From Paenibacillus_L residui (GTDB lineage: Bacteria; Bacillota; Bacilli; Paenibacillales; NBRC-103111): DNA of 64,000 nt. How positions within the stretch are numbered: position 1 is the first letter of the stretch; the number at the start of each line of letters is the position of its first letter. The DNA lies in contig NZ_JBHTIU010000008.1 of the NCBI RefSeq assembly GCF_042677205.1, positions 62,001 to 126,000 of the forward strand, given 5' to 3'. Shown in pieces: positions 25,866-34,746 of this stretch. The notes under the pieces are model-generated. The model saw only the letters and a list, made by a program, of their open reading frames with translations. It was not told the origin of the DNA and did not search any database. The translations under genes were made by a program, and so were the position numbers.

Positions 25866-26444
25866 ATGACAACGATAGGCTTGGTCCGGCACGGAGTGAC
25901 GGATTGGAATCTGGAAGGAAGGGCACAGGGACAGCATGATATTCCTCTGAACGAGGAAGGTATTCGTCAGGCGCGTCTGCTTGGGGAACGGTTGGCCCAG
26001 GAGCATTGGGATTATATCTATACGAGTGACCTCGCAAGAGCGAGCCGGACAGCGGAGATCATATCAGAGGCGATGGGGATGAAGGTGACCGGCTATGATG
26101 CCAGATTGCGGGAGAAATCCCATGGAGATTTGGACGGAACTACGGAAGAGGAAAGAATCGAAAGGTGGGGCCCCAACTGGAGGGAGATAGATCACGGTGA
26201 GGAAACCCTACAGGATGTGCTTAGACGAAGCCTCAGCTTTATGAAAGAAATTACGGTCAAGCATCCTGAGGACAGGGTGCTGGTTGTCAGTCATGGAGCC
26301 TGGATAAGGGCGACAATGGGAGAACTGATCCGCGACCGGGAAATCTCCAAGCTAAGCAATACGTCAATCTGTGTACTGCAGCATACCGAGGAGAATTGGA
26401 GCTGCCTTCTCTATAACTGCACCCGGCATCTGGAGGCGAGGTAG
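25866..26444 (+). CDS. Histidine phosphatase family protein (phosphoglycerate mutase-like)
   Basis: 192-residue cytoplasmic phosphatase of the RHG branch. VRHGVTDWN at the N-terminus has the phospho-acceptor His9, and SDLARASRTAE, REKSHGDLDG and VVSHGAWIR contain the other pocket residues. Length and motifs fit GpmB/CobC/PhoE-like broad phosphatases rather than true glycolytic mutase. The ATG at 25866 is five bases after GGCGGGGGAG. It lies 43 bases after crcB2 and could be part of that transcript. Substrate unknown. Confidence 0.88.
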   Translation: MTTIGLVRHGVTDWNLEGRAQGQHDIPLNEEGIRQARLLGERLAQEHWDYIYTSDLARASRTAEIISEAMGMKVTGYDARLREKSHGDLDGTTEEERIERWGPNWREIDHGEETLQDVLRRSLSFMKEITVKHPEDRVLVVSHGAWIRATMGELIRDREISKLSNTSICVLQHTEENWSCLLYNCTRHLEAR

Positions 26445-26529
26445 AGCCTTTGCTTGAGGCGGCGGATATTCTATCATTTGGCAATCGAATGGAAGCTGTC
26501 TTTTGCCGTATCTATAGTATAATAGGAAG

Positions 26530-26552
26530 AAGCTTGGCCGATGGCCAAGCTT
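26530..26552 (-). terminator. Terminator of the NlpC/P60 gene
   Basis: AAGCTTGGCC and GGCCAAGCTT pair perfectly around three bases, 10 bases beyond the stop. On the minus strand CTTCCTATTAT follows, a modest T-rich tail. It also lies downstream of the histidine phosphatase on the other strand. Confidence 0.65.
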
Positions 26553-26561
26553 GCAAGAACA

Positions 26562-27347
26562 TTATAGTGCAGAACCTCCGAACACGAAGCGGTGTTCCCA
26601 ATGTTTCCCAGCGATGCTGTCCACGCGTACCCCGCCGGATTTAACGGAATAAGTATGAAGAATTTTGCCATCTCCGAGGTAGATGCCGACGTGGCTGATT
26701 CTCTGTTTGGATTTGTTGATTCCTTTATAAGACGAAGCGGAGGAACCTTTGTAATCCATGAAGAACATGAGGTCACCGCGTTTCAAGTTTCTCCAGTTAG
26801 TGGTGGTATGCCCTTTTTTCTTGACATAATCGGCTTGCTTCCTGGAATCGGAAGGCAGGGTGACTCCCAGGGCTTGTTTGAAAGCATGGCGAACGAAATC
26901 CGAACAGTCAAAAGTCTTCGTACTGTTCCGGTTGGAACCAAATTCATAAGGGGTTCCTAAGTATTTCATTCCGGTGCTGATCACCTTCTCTACTTTAGCG
27001 GAAGAAGAAGTTGAAGGCTTGGACACGGCATTCGCCGAGGAGGTTCCGCCGTTGGACGGCTGGTTCGCTGCACTGACATATTTGGATGAAGAAGAAACAT
27101 ATCCGATCTTTCCATTTTGATCTTTAACTTTATACCAATAGGAGTTAGGCTGACCTACTATATCTAAAGTTTCACCCGGCTTCAAATAACGGATCTGGTT
27201 ATTTTTCACGCTAGGTTCGGTACGAAAATTCACGCTATTTACGACTTTTAAAGTCCCTTGTCCATCGGTAGCGGCCATCGCTTGAAAAGGAATAGCACTA
27301 AGTCCAATCGAAGCGGCAATTATACAAGTTACGACTTTCTTTTTCAT
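26562..27347 (-). CDS. Secreted NlpC/P60 peptidoglycan endopeptidase with SH3 domain
   Basis: 261-residue exported cell wall hydrolase. The signal peptide is about residues 1-26 (cleavage near AMA-AT), followed by a bacterial SH3 wall-binding domain (about 30-92), a Ser/Asn-rich linker (95-118) and an NlpC/P60 domain. The catalytic triad is C148 in TFDCSDFV, H219 in ISHVGIYLG and H231. It should cut the D-glutamyl-diaminopimelate link of stem peptides. The ATG at 27347 is 10 bases after GGAGGT. The gene is monocistronic. A WalR-like box lies about 510 bases upstream in the AT-rich region; WalRK controls such hydrolases in Firmicutes, but the distance makes a direct link uncertain. Confidence 0.94.
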   Translation of the reverse strand: MKKKVVTCIIAASIGLSAIPFQAMAATDGQGTLKVVNSVNFRTEPSVKNNQIRYLKPGETLDIVGQPNSYWYKVKDQNGKIGYVSSSSKYVSAANQPSNGGTSSANAVSKPSTSSSAKVEKVISTGMKYLGTPYEFGSNRNSTKTFDCSDFVRHAFKQALGVTLPSDSRKQADYVKKKGHTTTNWRNLKRGDLMFFMDYKGSSASSYKGINKSKQRISHVGIYLGDGKILHTYSVKSGGVRVDSIAGKHWEHRFVFGGSAL

Positions 27348-27853
27348 TTTCAGCTAGTACCTCCGAATGAATTTTGGTTTTAATGATATCCAAATTTTAT
27401 TTTTCTTCTAAATTTATCCAGATCAGCAATGATTTAAGTTATCCTCCTCCTAAATTACCAATTGTGGGCTTGCTCCAAAACTATAACACAGGATTTCATG
27501 GCAAAAGAGTAGTAGATATTACCAATTGGTATTTTACCAGTTTTCCATTTAACCGCTTTCATAAATCCATAGGCCGAAGGAACTATTTTTGGACAACAAA
27601 AAGACTGAATTTTCTCCAATTTTTCGACAGTATATTCCAAAAAATATTTATTTTTACCATAATATTCAATTTTATAGGACTTTAGAATTATTTTTCTAAA
27701 AAAGGTTTCAAAAAGGTTAAAATCCATAAGTTTTGGTTCTATTAAGCTATATTTATCCAGATAGATTTTTATCGAATACGTGGTGATTTATTTTCAAACC
27801 GCTCCGCTAAGAACTTTGGTTAAATTGATGTTTTACTCTTTTTTTCCAATCTT

Positions 27854-27870
27854 TGTAACACAAATGTAAT
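27854..27870 (+). promoter_or_regulatory. WalR (YycF)-like binding site
   Basis: TGTAAC-ACAAA-TGTAAT fits the WalR consensus TGTWAH-N5-TGTWAH at every defined position. Read on the other strand it also resembles a PhoP box (TTACA repeats 11 bases apart). A TATACT follows 33 bases downstream. Confidence 0.45.
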
Positions 27871-27949
27871 TTTAATTTCATGCTTTGTTAATGTTCATCG
27901 CCTATACTAAATATCGACCCCCCTTTTTATGATATATATATTTTCTAAT

Positions 27950-27986
27950 AGCCTATAACCCCGTTGGTTGTAGGCTTCTTTCTTTC
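27950..27986 (+). terminator. Rho-independent terminator without assigned gene
   Basis: AGCCTATAACC (27950-27960) pairs with GGTTGTAGGCT (27966-27976), all 11 pairs including one G-U, followed by TCTTTCTTTCTG. No coding region was assigned upstream on this strand. Confidence 0.7.
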
Positions 27987-28150
27987 TGTTTTGGGGTAGC
28001 CGGAAGGGCTGTCTCTTTAGGGCGTGGTACGGAACAATTCATGCGCAAGGAAGACTTTGTAAAAACAAATGTCCATGATAAGATTTATACTGTCGGCATA
28101 TCAAGATCTGTCGAACTTCGGAAGCTTTAGCAGAATAGGGGGATATATAG

Positions 28151-29347
28151 ATGAGGGAAAATATCAGACCATTGACTCAAGCGGAATTGCCTGACAGCAT
28201 TAAACTGTCGGAATTCGCTTTTCAATATGAACTGAGCCCGGAACAACGTGCAGAGAGAATAGCTTCGGCCAAGCCCGGAGAGCAGTGGGGGTATTTCATC
28301 GAGGACAAGCTTGCAGCGAAGATGACCATCTATCCGATGGCGACGTGGATTAACGGCAAGCGGACGAAATTCGCCGGGGTAGCCTCCGTGGCCACTTGGC
28401 CGGAATACCGCCGCCAGGGTATGGTGGGGAAGCTGCTCGTCAACGCGTTTCATATTATGAAGGAACAAGGCTTGAGTTTAAGTTGTCTTCATCCTTTTGA
28501 ATTTTCATTTTATCGCAAATTCGGTTGGGAAACCTATGTGGAGTATCAAAATTATGAGCTTGAATCCAGACATCTGCCCCATCAGTTTACAATAGAAGGG
28601 CGAATTGAAAGAACAGAGGACCGGAATCTGATCAAGGCCATATATGAGTCCTACGCGGCATCGTACAACGGTATGCTTGAAAGAACCGACGAATGGTGGG
28701 AAAACCGTATATGGAAAAACGCCAAAGGCACTGCAGCGGTTTATTATAACGAGGCTGACCAGCCGGCAGGGTATATGATGTATAAGGTAGCGGACAGCAT
28801 CATGACTATTCATGAGATGGTCTTTCTGGACGAGAAAGCGAGAGCCTCGCTCTGGAAATTCATCGCGAATCATGATTCCATGATCCGCAAAGTATGCCTG
28901 CGAGCGCCATCGGATGATGAGCTTCCTTTTTTGCTGCATGATCCGCGTTTTAAGCAGGAGACGGTTCCTTACTTTATGGCCAGAATTGTCGATGCGGAAG
29001 CTTTTGTGAAGGAGTACCGGTTTAATCCTGCAGGCGAGCGGACCCGGATTACCCTTGCATTAGAAGATCGCTATGCGTCCTGGAATCAGGGGATATTCTC
29101 AATCGAGATCGATGAAGAAGGATCAGCGCAAGTTAAGCGGTCCGGGCCGTCTGCCGATGAGGCTGATGCCGGCCGGGAGGAAGCACAGCTAACCTGCGAT
29201 ATTCAAACCTTGACCGCGATGTTGGTGGGATACCGCAGACCGGCCATGCTGCATCGCGCCGGGAGATTGCAAGGCACCGCAGAGGCCGTCAAGCTTCTGG
29301 AAGATCGGCTTCCTGACCGGACGACTTATCTGATGGACTATTATTGA
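28151..29347 (+). CDS. Eis-like GNAT N-acetyltransferase
   Basis: 398-residue protein of the Eis family. An N-terminal GNAT domain contains the acetyl-CoA loop RRQGMVGKLL (about 87-96), followed by a second acetyltransferase-like domain and a C-terminal sterol-carrier-like region. It ends with the family's typical DYY-type C-terminus, where the terminal carboxylate helps catalysis in Eis. Such proteins acetylate amines of aminoglycosides, peptides or polyamines. The ATG at 28151 follows AGGGGGATATATAG. It stands alone, between the AT-rich island and a convergent peptidase gene. The natural substrate cannot be deduced. Confidence 0.88.
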   Translation: MRENIRPLTQAELPDSIKLSEFAFQYELSPEQRAERIASAKPGEQWGYFIEDKLAAKMTIYPMATWINGKRTKFAGVASVATWPEYRRQGMVGKLLVNAFHIMKEQGLSLSCLHPFEFSFYRKFGWETYVEYQNYELESRHLPHQFTIEGRIERTEDRNLIKAIYESYAASYNGMLERTDEWWENRIWKNAKGTAAVYYNEADQPAGYMMYKVADSIMTIHEMVFLDEKARASLWKFIANHDSMIRKVCLRAPSDDELPFLLHDPRFKQETVPYFMARIVDAEAFVKEYRFNPAGERTRITLALEDRYASWNQGIFSIEIDEEGSAQVKRSGPSADEADAGREEAQLTCDIQTLTAMLVGYRRPAMLHRAGRLQGTAEAVKLLEDRLPDRTTYLMDYY

Positions 29348-29407
29348 ACCAGGAACAATAAAGAAAAGCTCCTAAACAGGGCCCTGCAAATCCCCAACAA
29401 AAAGCAA

Positions 29408-29439
29408 GAAGACCCCATTCGCAGCAGGAACGGGTCTTC
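29408..29439. terminator. Stem-loop between convergent genes
   Basis: GAAGACCC (29408-29415) and GGGTCTTC (29432-29439) pair perfectly, with no T-run on either side. A role in ending the Eis-like or peptidase transcript is possible. Confidence 0.4.
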
Positions 29440-29592
29440 AACCTGGGGAATAGAAACTTTGCTGCTCCAACCGGAGTATAAGATGATAACAAATGGGTTT
29501 TCTAATTGTCAGTCGGGAGACTGCAGGATACAGTATTAAGTACAGATAACCCGGGAGCCCGGGACAGGAAATTTTATAATTTCCGATGCTTG

Positions 29593-30693
29593 TTAACCGA
29601 TAATGGTTAATTCTTTAGGAAAGGCGGTCAGCACTTCGCAGCCGTCGGCGGTTACAGTTATGTCGTCTTCTATGCGGACCCCCCCCTTGCCGGGCCAATA
29701 AATCCCCGGTTCTATGGTTAGCACCATCCCTTCTTCCAGCGGGTCATCATTCCGGTCGTGAACGGATGGATATTCATGGACGTCCAGTCCGAGTCCATGC
29801 CCAAGACGGTGCATGAAATGCGGTCCGAAGCCTTGCTCTTCAATATACTGTCTGGCCGTCCGGTCCAGAACGGATAGAGGAGCCCCCGGACGAACCGCTG
29901 CAATGGCACGGCGATTGGCTTCCAGAACGGCATTATATATAGTAGATAGTTCGTCAGAAACATCCCCTACGGCGAAAGTTCTTGTAATGTCGGAGGCGTA
30001 GCCGTTCGCATAAACTCCAAGATCGAACAGCAGCAGCTCTCCTTCCCGGATTGCTCTATTACCGGGTTGGCCGTGAGGCCGAGCCGATTTCTCGCCAGCC
30101 AGTACCATTGTGTCGAAGGCCGGGCCGTCGGCACCCAGCACCTTCATCCGGTATTCCAGCTCGGCAACCAAGTCGAGCTCCGTAATTCCGGGCTTTACGA
30201 GCTTCACTCCGTGCTCCAGCACTTGCTCAATGAGGCGGATGGAATGCTTGATCCGCTCCAGCTCGTCGTGCGACTTGATCTTGCGCATTTCCAGGAGCGT
30301 CTGATCCACATCCGTATAAGTACGGTTTTCCAAGGCCGCGGCTAAAGCTTCGTACTGATGCACGGTTAGATGCTTCTTCTCCAGCCCGATCCTTCTTATG
30401 GAAGCGGGCAGCAGTTTGTTAAGCAGAAGGTAGGGATTATCCGTATCCAGATGGGTATGAATGGTTAACCAGCCGGCAGCCTGCGCCGCCGCTTCGCGAT
30501 CCAATTCCGGAACGAGCAGCGAAGGTTCTTCCTGCCGAATAACTATAAGTCCCAGGAATCTCTCGTGGGGCTCCGAGGCAAATCCGGTTAAATAATATAC
30601 GTGCTTGGGAAGAGTAATAAGGATAGCATCCAGCGCCTTCTGGTCCATGTAGGATTGCAGAACATTTAAACGCTCCAGATAAATTGATTTCAT
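29593..30693 (-). CDS. M24 family Xaa-Pro peptidase
   Basis: 366-residue metallopeptidase with the creatinase-like N-terminal domain (1-130) and the pita-bread catalytic domain. The five metal ligands are all visible: D224 (LLFDLG), D235 (SDITRTF), H299 (GHGLG), E328 (TIEPGIY) and E342 (RIEDD). It removes an N-terminal residue ahead of proline (aminopeptidase) or splits Xaa-Pro dipeptides; the length fits either YqhT/PepQ-type enzyme. The ATG at 30693 is preceded by GGTGAAAGG. It is transcribed alone, convergent with the Eis-like gene. Confidence 0.94.
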   Translation of the reverse strand: MKSIYLERLNVLQSYMDQKALDAILITLPKHVYYLTGFASEPHERFLGLIVIRQEEPSLLVPELDREAAAQAAGWLTIHTHLDTDNPYLLLNKLLPASIRRIGLEKKHLTVHQYEALAAALENRTYTDVDQTLLEMRKIKSHDELERIKHSIRLIEQVLEHGVKLVKPGITELDLVAELEYRMKVLGADGPAFDTMVLAGEKSARPHGQPGNRAIREGELLLFDLGVYANGYASDITRTFAVGDVSDELSTIYNAVLEANRRAIAAVRPGAPLSVLDRTARQYIEEQGFGPHFMHRLGHGLGLDVHEYPSVHDRNDDPLEEGMVLTIEPGIYWPGKGGVRIEDDITVTADGCEVLTAFPKELTIIG

Positions 30694-30817
30694 AACCTTT
30701 CACCGGCTTTCATTCATTTATTGGTGGATCCTTTTATAGGGAGAATACCATGTTCATTATTAAAATAGAAGCAATCCCGAAACTGATCTTATGGAAGAAT
30801 GTCCGGAACCGAAATGG

Positions 30818-30855
30818 GCCGAGCCGTGCCGAACCGTGCCGTGCCGAACCTGCCG
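30818..30855. repeat. Short GCCGTGCCGAACC repeat
   Basis: GAGCCGTGCC, GAACCGTGCC, GTGCCGAACC and TGCC follow one another in the peptidase-acyltransferase intergenic gap: a small, slippage-type repeat. Confidence 0.5.
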
Positions 30856-30920
30856 GATCCTAATGATGGTACTAACATCCCACTCATATTAAATGCTACA
30901 GCATTATAGGAGGCCATTAT

Positions 30921-32054
30921 ATGGAACAATCTACAGCCATAGCAGCGCCTACGGAAGCTGACACAGGATCTGCCTCCTCATCCGGAAAGAGCGGTAAATC
31001 CGCAGGCAGAATCCGTGAGCTGGAGCTGCTAAGAGCCTTTGCCATCGGGGCTGTCGTTATCATTCACGCAACAGCCGGAGCAACTGTGGAGGCGGCGCTA
31101 GGCAGCCGGTCCCAATTATTGTACTTGCTGGTGAACCGGTTAAGCCTCTTTGCCGTACCAATCTTTATACTGCTGAGCGGAATTGTGCTGTTCTATCGCT
31201 ACAGCAAGCACTGGAGCTTATCGGAAGCCATTTCTTTCTACCGCAAAAGGCTCCAATTTATTGTTATCCCTTACCTCTTATGGTCGTTGTTCTATTCCTA
31301 CTTCAATCCGTGGTTCTACAAAACTGTTCCGCTCAGCGCTTTGACACCGGACCTGCTGCTGGACCAATTGCTGTGGGGAACTTCCAGCTATCATCTTTAT
31401 TTCATGGTTATCATCATTCAGTTTTACGCTGTGTTTCCGATTCTGATGACGTTGATTCACCGCTTTCCTTCGTTAGGCAAGGCATTGCCATGGATTGGCC
31501 TGGTGCTGCAGGCCGGAGCTTATGCCTATCGTTATTACGGCGGCGGTCTGGAGCATGGCGCTTCCCTTGCCGTTACTTATGCTTTCGTCTTTGCAGTAGG
31601 GGGCTGGATCGGCTTGAATTACGACCGTTTCCGGCAATGGCTCGATTCGTATTCCTGGGTGGCGACTGCGGCTGCAGTTGCCGTTGGGAGCGCGTATACT
31701 CTGCTTCATGTCGTAAGCCGCTACGGGATTAAATTCGGCTGGGAAACGGAGGCGGTTTTATTCCATCTATACGGAGTAGCCGCGGCTGCAGGATTGCTGG
31801 TGCTGTGCAGGCACCTGTCGAATTATAAAGGCATCAGCCGGTTTCTGACATCCATTGGCGCAGTCTCCTTCGGAATCTACTTTGTTCATCCTGTGCTCCT
31901 GTCGGTCTACCGCGCTTATTGGACCGCCCCGCCAGGAAGCCTATCGTATCTCTGGTTGACTATCGGCGGATTTTTCATTATCTTTACTCTGTCCTGGGGA
32001 ATTAGCAGGGGAATCAAATCACTTCCCGGAGGCTGGATATTGCTTGGCAGGTAA
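30921..32054 (+). CDS. Acyltransferase family 3 membrane protein
   Basis: 377-residue membrane protein of the OafA/WecH/YiaH acyltransferase-3 family. After a polar N-terminal tail rich in Ser/Gly (1-30) comes RELELLRAFAIGAVVIIHA, the usual first helix with the conserved Arg-His pair; about ten hydrophobic segments follow. These enzymes O-acetylate extracellular or wall polysaccharides. The ATG at 30921 follows ATAGGAGG. The gene is alone between a divergent peptidase and repeat-containing DNA, so the acceptor sugar is unknown. Confidence 0.88.
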   Translation: MEQSTAIAAPTEADTGSASSSGKSGKSAGRIRELELLRAFAIGAVVIIHATAGATVEAALGSRSQLLYLLVNRLSLFAVPIFILLSGIVLFYRYSKHWSLSEAISFYRKRLQFIVIPYLLWSLFYSYFNPWFYKTVPLSALTPDLLLDQLLWGTSSYHLYFMVIIIQFYAVFPILMTLIHRFPSLGKALPWIGLVLQAGAYAYRYYGGGLEHGASLAVTYAFVFAVGGWIGLNYDRFRQWLDSYSWVATAAAVAVGSAYTLLHVVSRYGIKFGWETEAVLFHLYGVAAAAGLLVLCRHLSNYKGISRFLTSIGAVSFGIYFVHPVLLSVYRAYWTAPPGSLSYLWLTIGGFFIIFTLSWGISRGIKSLPGGWILLGR

Positions 32055-32480
32055 CGGATATCGTCTCTCATCAAGCTTCATGCAAGATATTATTTCCAGT
32101 ATAATGGACAAACTGAGGCTGTCGATTCATTGTGGGAAAGGCGTACAAAAAGGATGTTGTACTAGTGAAAAGTTCAGCAGCGAAAACGTAACGGACCTGG
32201 GAGACCCTATTTCGTCAAAATAGGCGGTTTCTTTAGACTAACGGACTCAGCTGCGCTTATTGCTTGGAATTCTCCTACTTTCGCATGCATTTCTTGGGGA
32301 TAAGGTCATCCGATTCCGTTAAAATGACCGAAAGGCCATTTTGGAACGATTAAGGTTTCTAGGGTCCGTTAAAACCAAACCATGCAGCATTTTCGCATGA
32401 TTTTTGGTTGTAAACCATTAATCGGCAGTCTCAAACTACGCGTATGCGGCTCCGTTAAATTCAAATAAAGGGGGCAGGAC
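32055..32480. other. Intergenic region with TCCGTTAA motifs
   Basis: No gene. TCCGTTAA occurs at 32315, 32365 (50 bases apart) and 32451, and again in the lia-cation efflux gap near 39383 and 39512. They may be remnants of another small repeat family. Confidence 0.4.
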
Positions 32481-33398
32481 ATGTCCAACGAAACGGTAGT
32501 GCAATTGAAGAACGTATCCAAAACCATAAACGGCAAGCCTATTATCAAGAAGCTGTCCTTCTCGGTCCGCCGTGGAGAGATTTACGGCTTCCTCGGGCCG
32601 AACGGCTCCGGTAAAACGACGACCATCCGCATGATGGTCGGACTTATCTCCATTACGGAAGGCGATATCTATATCGCCGGCCATAACATTAGAACCGAGC
32701 GGAGCCAGGCGATGACCCACGTCGGAGCCATTGTCGAAACGCCCGAGCTTTATGGGTATATGAGCGGGTGGAAGAACCTGATCCACTTCGCGAGAATGAG
32801 CCGGAATCCTGTCAGCCGCGAACGGATGATGGACATTGTCCGTCTGGTGGACTTAGAGGATGCGATCCACCGGAAGGTGAAGACCTATTCCTTGGGGATG
32901 AAGCAGCGGCTTGGCATCGCCCAGGCTTTGCTGCACCGGCCGTCCATTCTGCTTCTGGATGAACCGACCAATGGACTGGACCCTAGCGGCATAAGGCAGC
33001 TTCGTGATTACTTGCGCAGGCTGGCCTCAGAGGAGAATATAGCCATCGTCGTATCCAGCCATCTGCTGTCGGAGATTGAATTGATGTGCGACCGGGTCGT
33101 TATCATTAAAGACGGCCAGTTTGTCGACGAACGCCAGCTTCATGGCGAAGCGGAAGACATGATGGTCTACCCGGTCGTGTTCGAAGTAAGCAACGCCGAT
33201 CAAGCGGCCTTGCTATTGGAAGCCTATGGGGAAGTGAAGAAGAAGGATAACCGGGTGACGATTGAAATCAACCGGGAAACCATTCCGCAGGTAGTTACGC
33301 TGCTCGGCAAGGAAGGCATTCTCCTGTACCAAATCCGGACGATGTCTCCAACTTTGGAGGACATGTTCCTGTCCCTTACGAAAGGGGAGCGGCAATGA
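32481..33398 (+). CDS. ABC-2 type transporter ATPase (BcrA-like)
   Basis: 305-residue ATPase: Walker A GPNGSGKTT (about 40-48), Q-loop region, signature YSLGMKQRL, Walker B ILLLDEPTNGLDP and H-loop SSHLLSE. The C-terminal extension is typical of BcrA/YtrB/NatA-type exporters. With the next gene it should form an export or antibiotic-protection pump. The ATG at 32481 is preceded by AGGGGGCAGGAC. Stop and start of the two genes overlap by four bases. No two-component system of the Bce type is attached; the downstream Lia regulator genes are separated by over 200 bases. Confidence 0.94.
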   Translation: MSNETVVQLKNVSKTINGKPIIKKLSFSVRRGEIYGFLGPNGSGKTTTIRMMVGLISITEGDIYIAGHNIRTERSQAMTHVGAIVETPELYGYMSGWKNLIHFARMSRNPVSRERMMDIVRLVDLEDAIHRKVKTYSLGMKQRLGIAQALLHRPSILLLDEPTNGLDPSGIRQLRDYLRRLASEENIAIVVSSHLLSEIELMCDRVVIIKDGQFVDERQLHGEAEDMMVYPVVFEVSNADQAALLLEAYGEVKKKDNRVTIEINRETIPQVVTLLGKEGILLYQIRTMSPTLEDMFLSLTKGERQ

Positions 33399-34174
33399 TG
33401 GGTTTTGTGTCACTGATCCAGAACGAATGGATGAAAATTAATAGCAAAAGGCAGAGCTGGTTTTTCTATCTGTTTCTTATCACGTTTGTCCTGCTGGCCG
33501 GGCTGATCATTTTCTTTTTCCTGAAAAGTCTGGCCGACAATATAGGGGCAGCCGATTTTACTAACTATATGAATACGGCCTTCGGCATTTTCATTACCAT
33601 CTATATGATGGTCATGGGAGCGCAAATCATAACGGATGAGTACCGCGACGGAACGATCAAGCAGCTATTGATCCGTCCGGCCGGCCGCGCGGCCATTCTG
33701 GGCTCCAAATATGTCACGCTGCTTCTTCTGCTTCTGGCTACTTATGCGATTCTCTATGTCTTCAGTCTTCTGCTCGGCACGATTCTTTTTGGAGTCGACA
33801 ACAGCGGAGCCACTCCCGGCAGCGTCCTGGGCGGCATTCTATACCAGCTTCCCGGTCTTGTATTCTTCGTCACTCTGTCCTTCTTCATGGCGGTTGTCTT
33901 CAAAAGTCTGGGACTGGCTATCAGCATCTCGATCGTGGCCAATTTCATCGGCGGGGTACTGACCGGGCTATTGTCAAAGTATGAGTGGTCGAAGTTTATT
34001 ATCTTCGCCAATACGGATTTAACGGTATACTCCAAAAACACGCTAATCAGTTCAGGAGCCCGTCCTTTCAAGGAAGGGATGACTCTGGGATTTTCCTTGA
34101 CGGTCATTGTCGTTTATGTCATTGTGCTCTATGTGTTGGCCAACTGGATATTTGCCAGAAGGGACGTCCAATAG
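33395..34174 (+). CDS. ABC-2 type transporter permease
   Basis: 259-residue membrane subunit with six hydrophobic segments and the conserved cytoplasmic block ITDEYRDGTIKQLLIRPAGR (about 80-99) between helices 2 and 3, which docks to the ATPase in ABC-2 exporters. The ATG at 33395 overlaps the ATPase stop (ATGA), with GGGGAG upstream. It is the partner of the BcrA-like ATPase; substrate unknown. Confidence 0.9.
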   Translation: MMGFVSLIQNEWMKINSKRQSWFFYLFLITFVLLAGLIIFFFLKSLADNIGAADFTNYMNTAFGIFITIYMMVMGAQIITDEYRDGTIKQLLIRPAGRAAILGSKYVTLLLLLLATYAILYVFSLLLGTILFGVDNSGATPGSVLGGILYQLPGLVFFVTLSFFMAVVFKSLGLAISISIVANFIGGVLTGLLSKYEWSKFIIFANTDLTVYSKNTLISSGARPFKEGMTLGFSLTVIVVYVIVLYVLANWIFARRDVQ

Positions 34175-34187
34175 ATCTGACGGCGGT

Positions 34188-34223
34188 AACAGCCTTCTTC
34201 CGGTTCTCCGGGAGAGGGCTGTT
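34188..34223 (+). terminator. Stem-loop after the ABC-2 operon
   Basis: AACAGCC (34188-34194) and GGCTGTT (34217-34223) enclose CCGG/CCGG, a two-part stem with only TTCTGCT after it. A probable but imperfect terminator. Confidence 0.5.
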
Positions 34224-34250
34224 CTGCTATATCGGGAAGCGTGACGATGC

Positions 34251-34356
34251 GGGTCCAGTGCCGGGTCTGACCGGGGTTCAGCTTGTCCCCCGACTTTGGT
34301 CCAGTACCAAAAACCGACGAGGGTCCGTTTTGACGAATCCTGAAATGACCTAGAAT
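34251..34356 (+). promoter_or_regulatory. Probable control region of the Lia/Psp operon
   Basis: TTTGAC (34329-34334) and TAGAAT (34351-34356) are 16 bases apart. Upstream GGTCCAGTGCC (34252) and GGTCCAGTACC (34299) form a direct repeat 47 bases apart, followed by ACCGACGAGGGTCC. These could be response-regulator sites, but the LiaR motif was not confirmed. Confidence 0.4.
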
Positions 34357-34403
34357 AAAGACATGAACAAGAAGAGAAGCAAAAAGAGAGGCGGTGAATT
34401 ATT

Positions 34404-34703
34404 ATGAAGCTTGACGGTAAAAGCGGTTTTGCCATTCTGCTTATCGGTTGCGGAGCATTGATTCTGTTGAATAAAATCGGGTTTCACATGGGTGGCCTGA
34501 TGGGATACCTGATCCCGATTGCGATGATCGCTCTTGGATATTTCGGAATTCAGAGCGGCCGCAAAATTCTCGGAGGAATTGTTCTTCTCCTGGGTATCCT
34601 CATTCTGATCGGCAAGTTCTCCTGGCTAATCGGTCTGATTATCGCATTTGCGATGATCGCATACGGTGCCTCGATGTTGAAGGGAACCGGCCGGAGTTAC
34701 TGA
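34404..34703 (+). CDS. liaI: LiaI-like small membrane protein
   Basis: 99-residue protein made almost entirely of four hydrophobic segments with glycine turns (LIGCGALILLNKIG, MGYLIPIAMIALGYFGI and so on), like the LiaI/LiaF transmembrane domain. In B. subtilis LiaI anchors the PspA-like LiaH at the membrane. It is the first gene of the cluster and lies 43 bases before a PspA gene, consistent with that role. The ATG at 34404 follows AGGCGGTG. The name is given by position and topology, not by a diagnostic motif. Confidence 0.75.
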   Translation: MKLDGKSGFAILLIGCGALILLNKIGFHMGGLMGYLIPIAMIALGYFGIQSGRKILGGIVLLLGILILIGKFSWLIGLIIAFAMIAYGASMLKGTGRSY

Positions 34704-34746
34704 TGCATGAACGGGGGTTAGGAAATACCGAGAAGGAGGAAGTTCT

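Larger units (their letters stand above)
27348..28150. other. AT-rich island without a clear gene
   Basis: About 800 bases, clearly richer in A+T than the flanks up to about 28.0 kb. It contains a WalR-like box (27854-27870), a TATACT (27903-27908) and a terminator-like hairpin (27950-27976) on the plus strand with no recognised gene in between. The 90-codon minus-strand frame at 27455-27727 and the 103-codon plus-strand frame at 27374-27685 lack ribosome binding sites. It may be a decayed insert or a small-RNA locus. Confidence 0.5.

Noticed and set aside
27348..27460. c-di-AMP (ydaO) riboswitch before the NlpC/P60 gene
   Set aside because: Such riboswitches often precede this gene type, but the leader here is AT-rich and lacks the conserved GC-rich core.
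27455..27727. 90-codon minus-strand gene in the AT-rich island
   Set aside because: No ribosome binding site before the ATG and no recognisable fold; AT-rich DNA easily gives such frames only when stops are few by chance, so it stays unproven.
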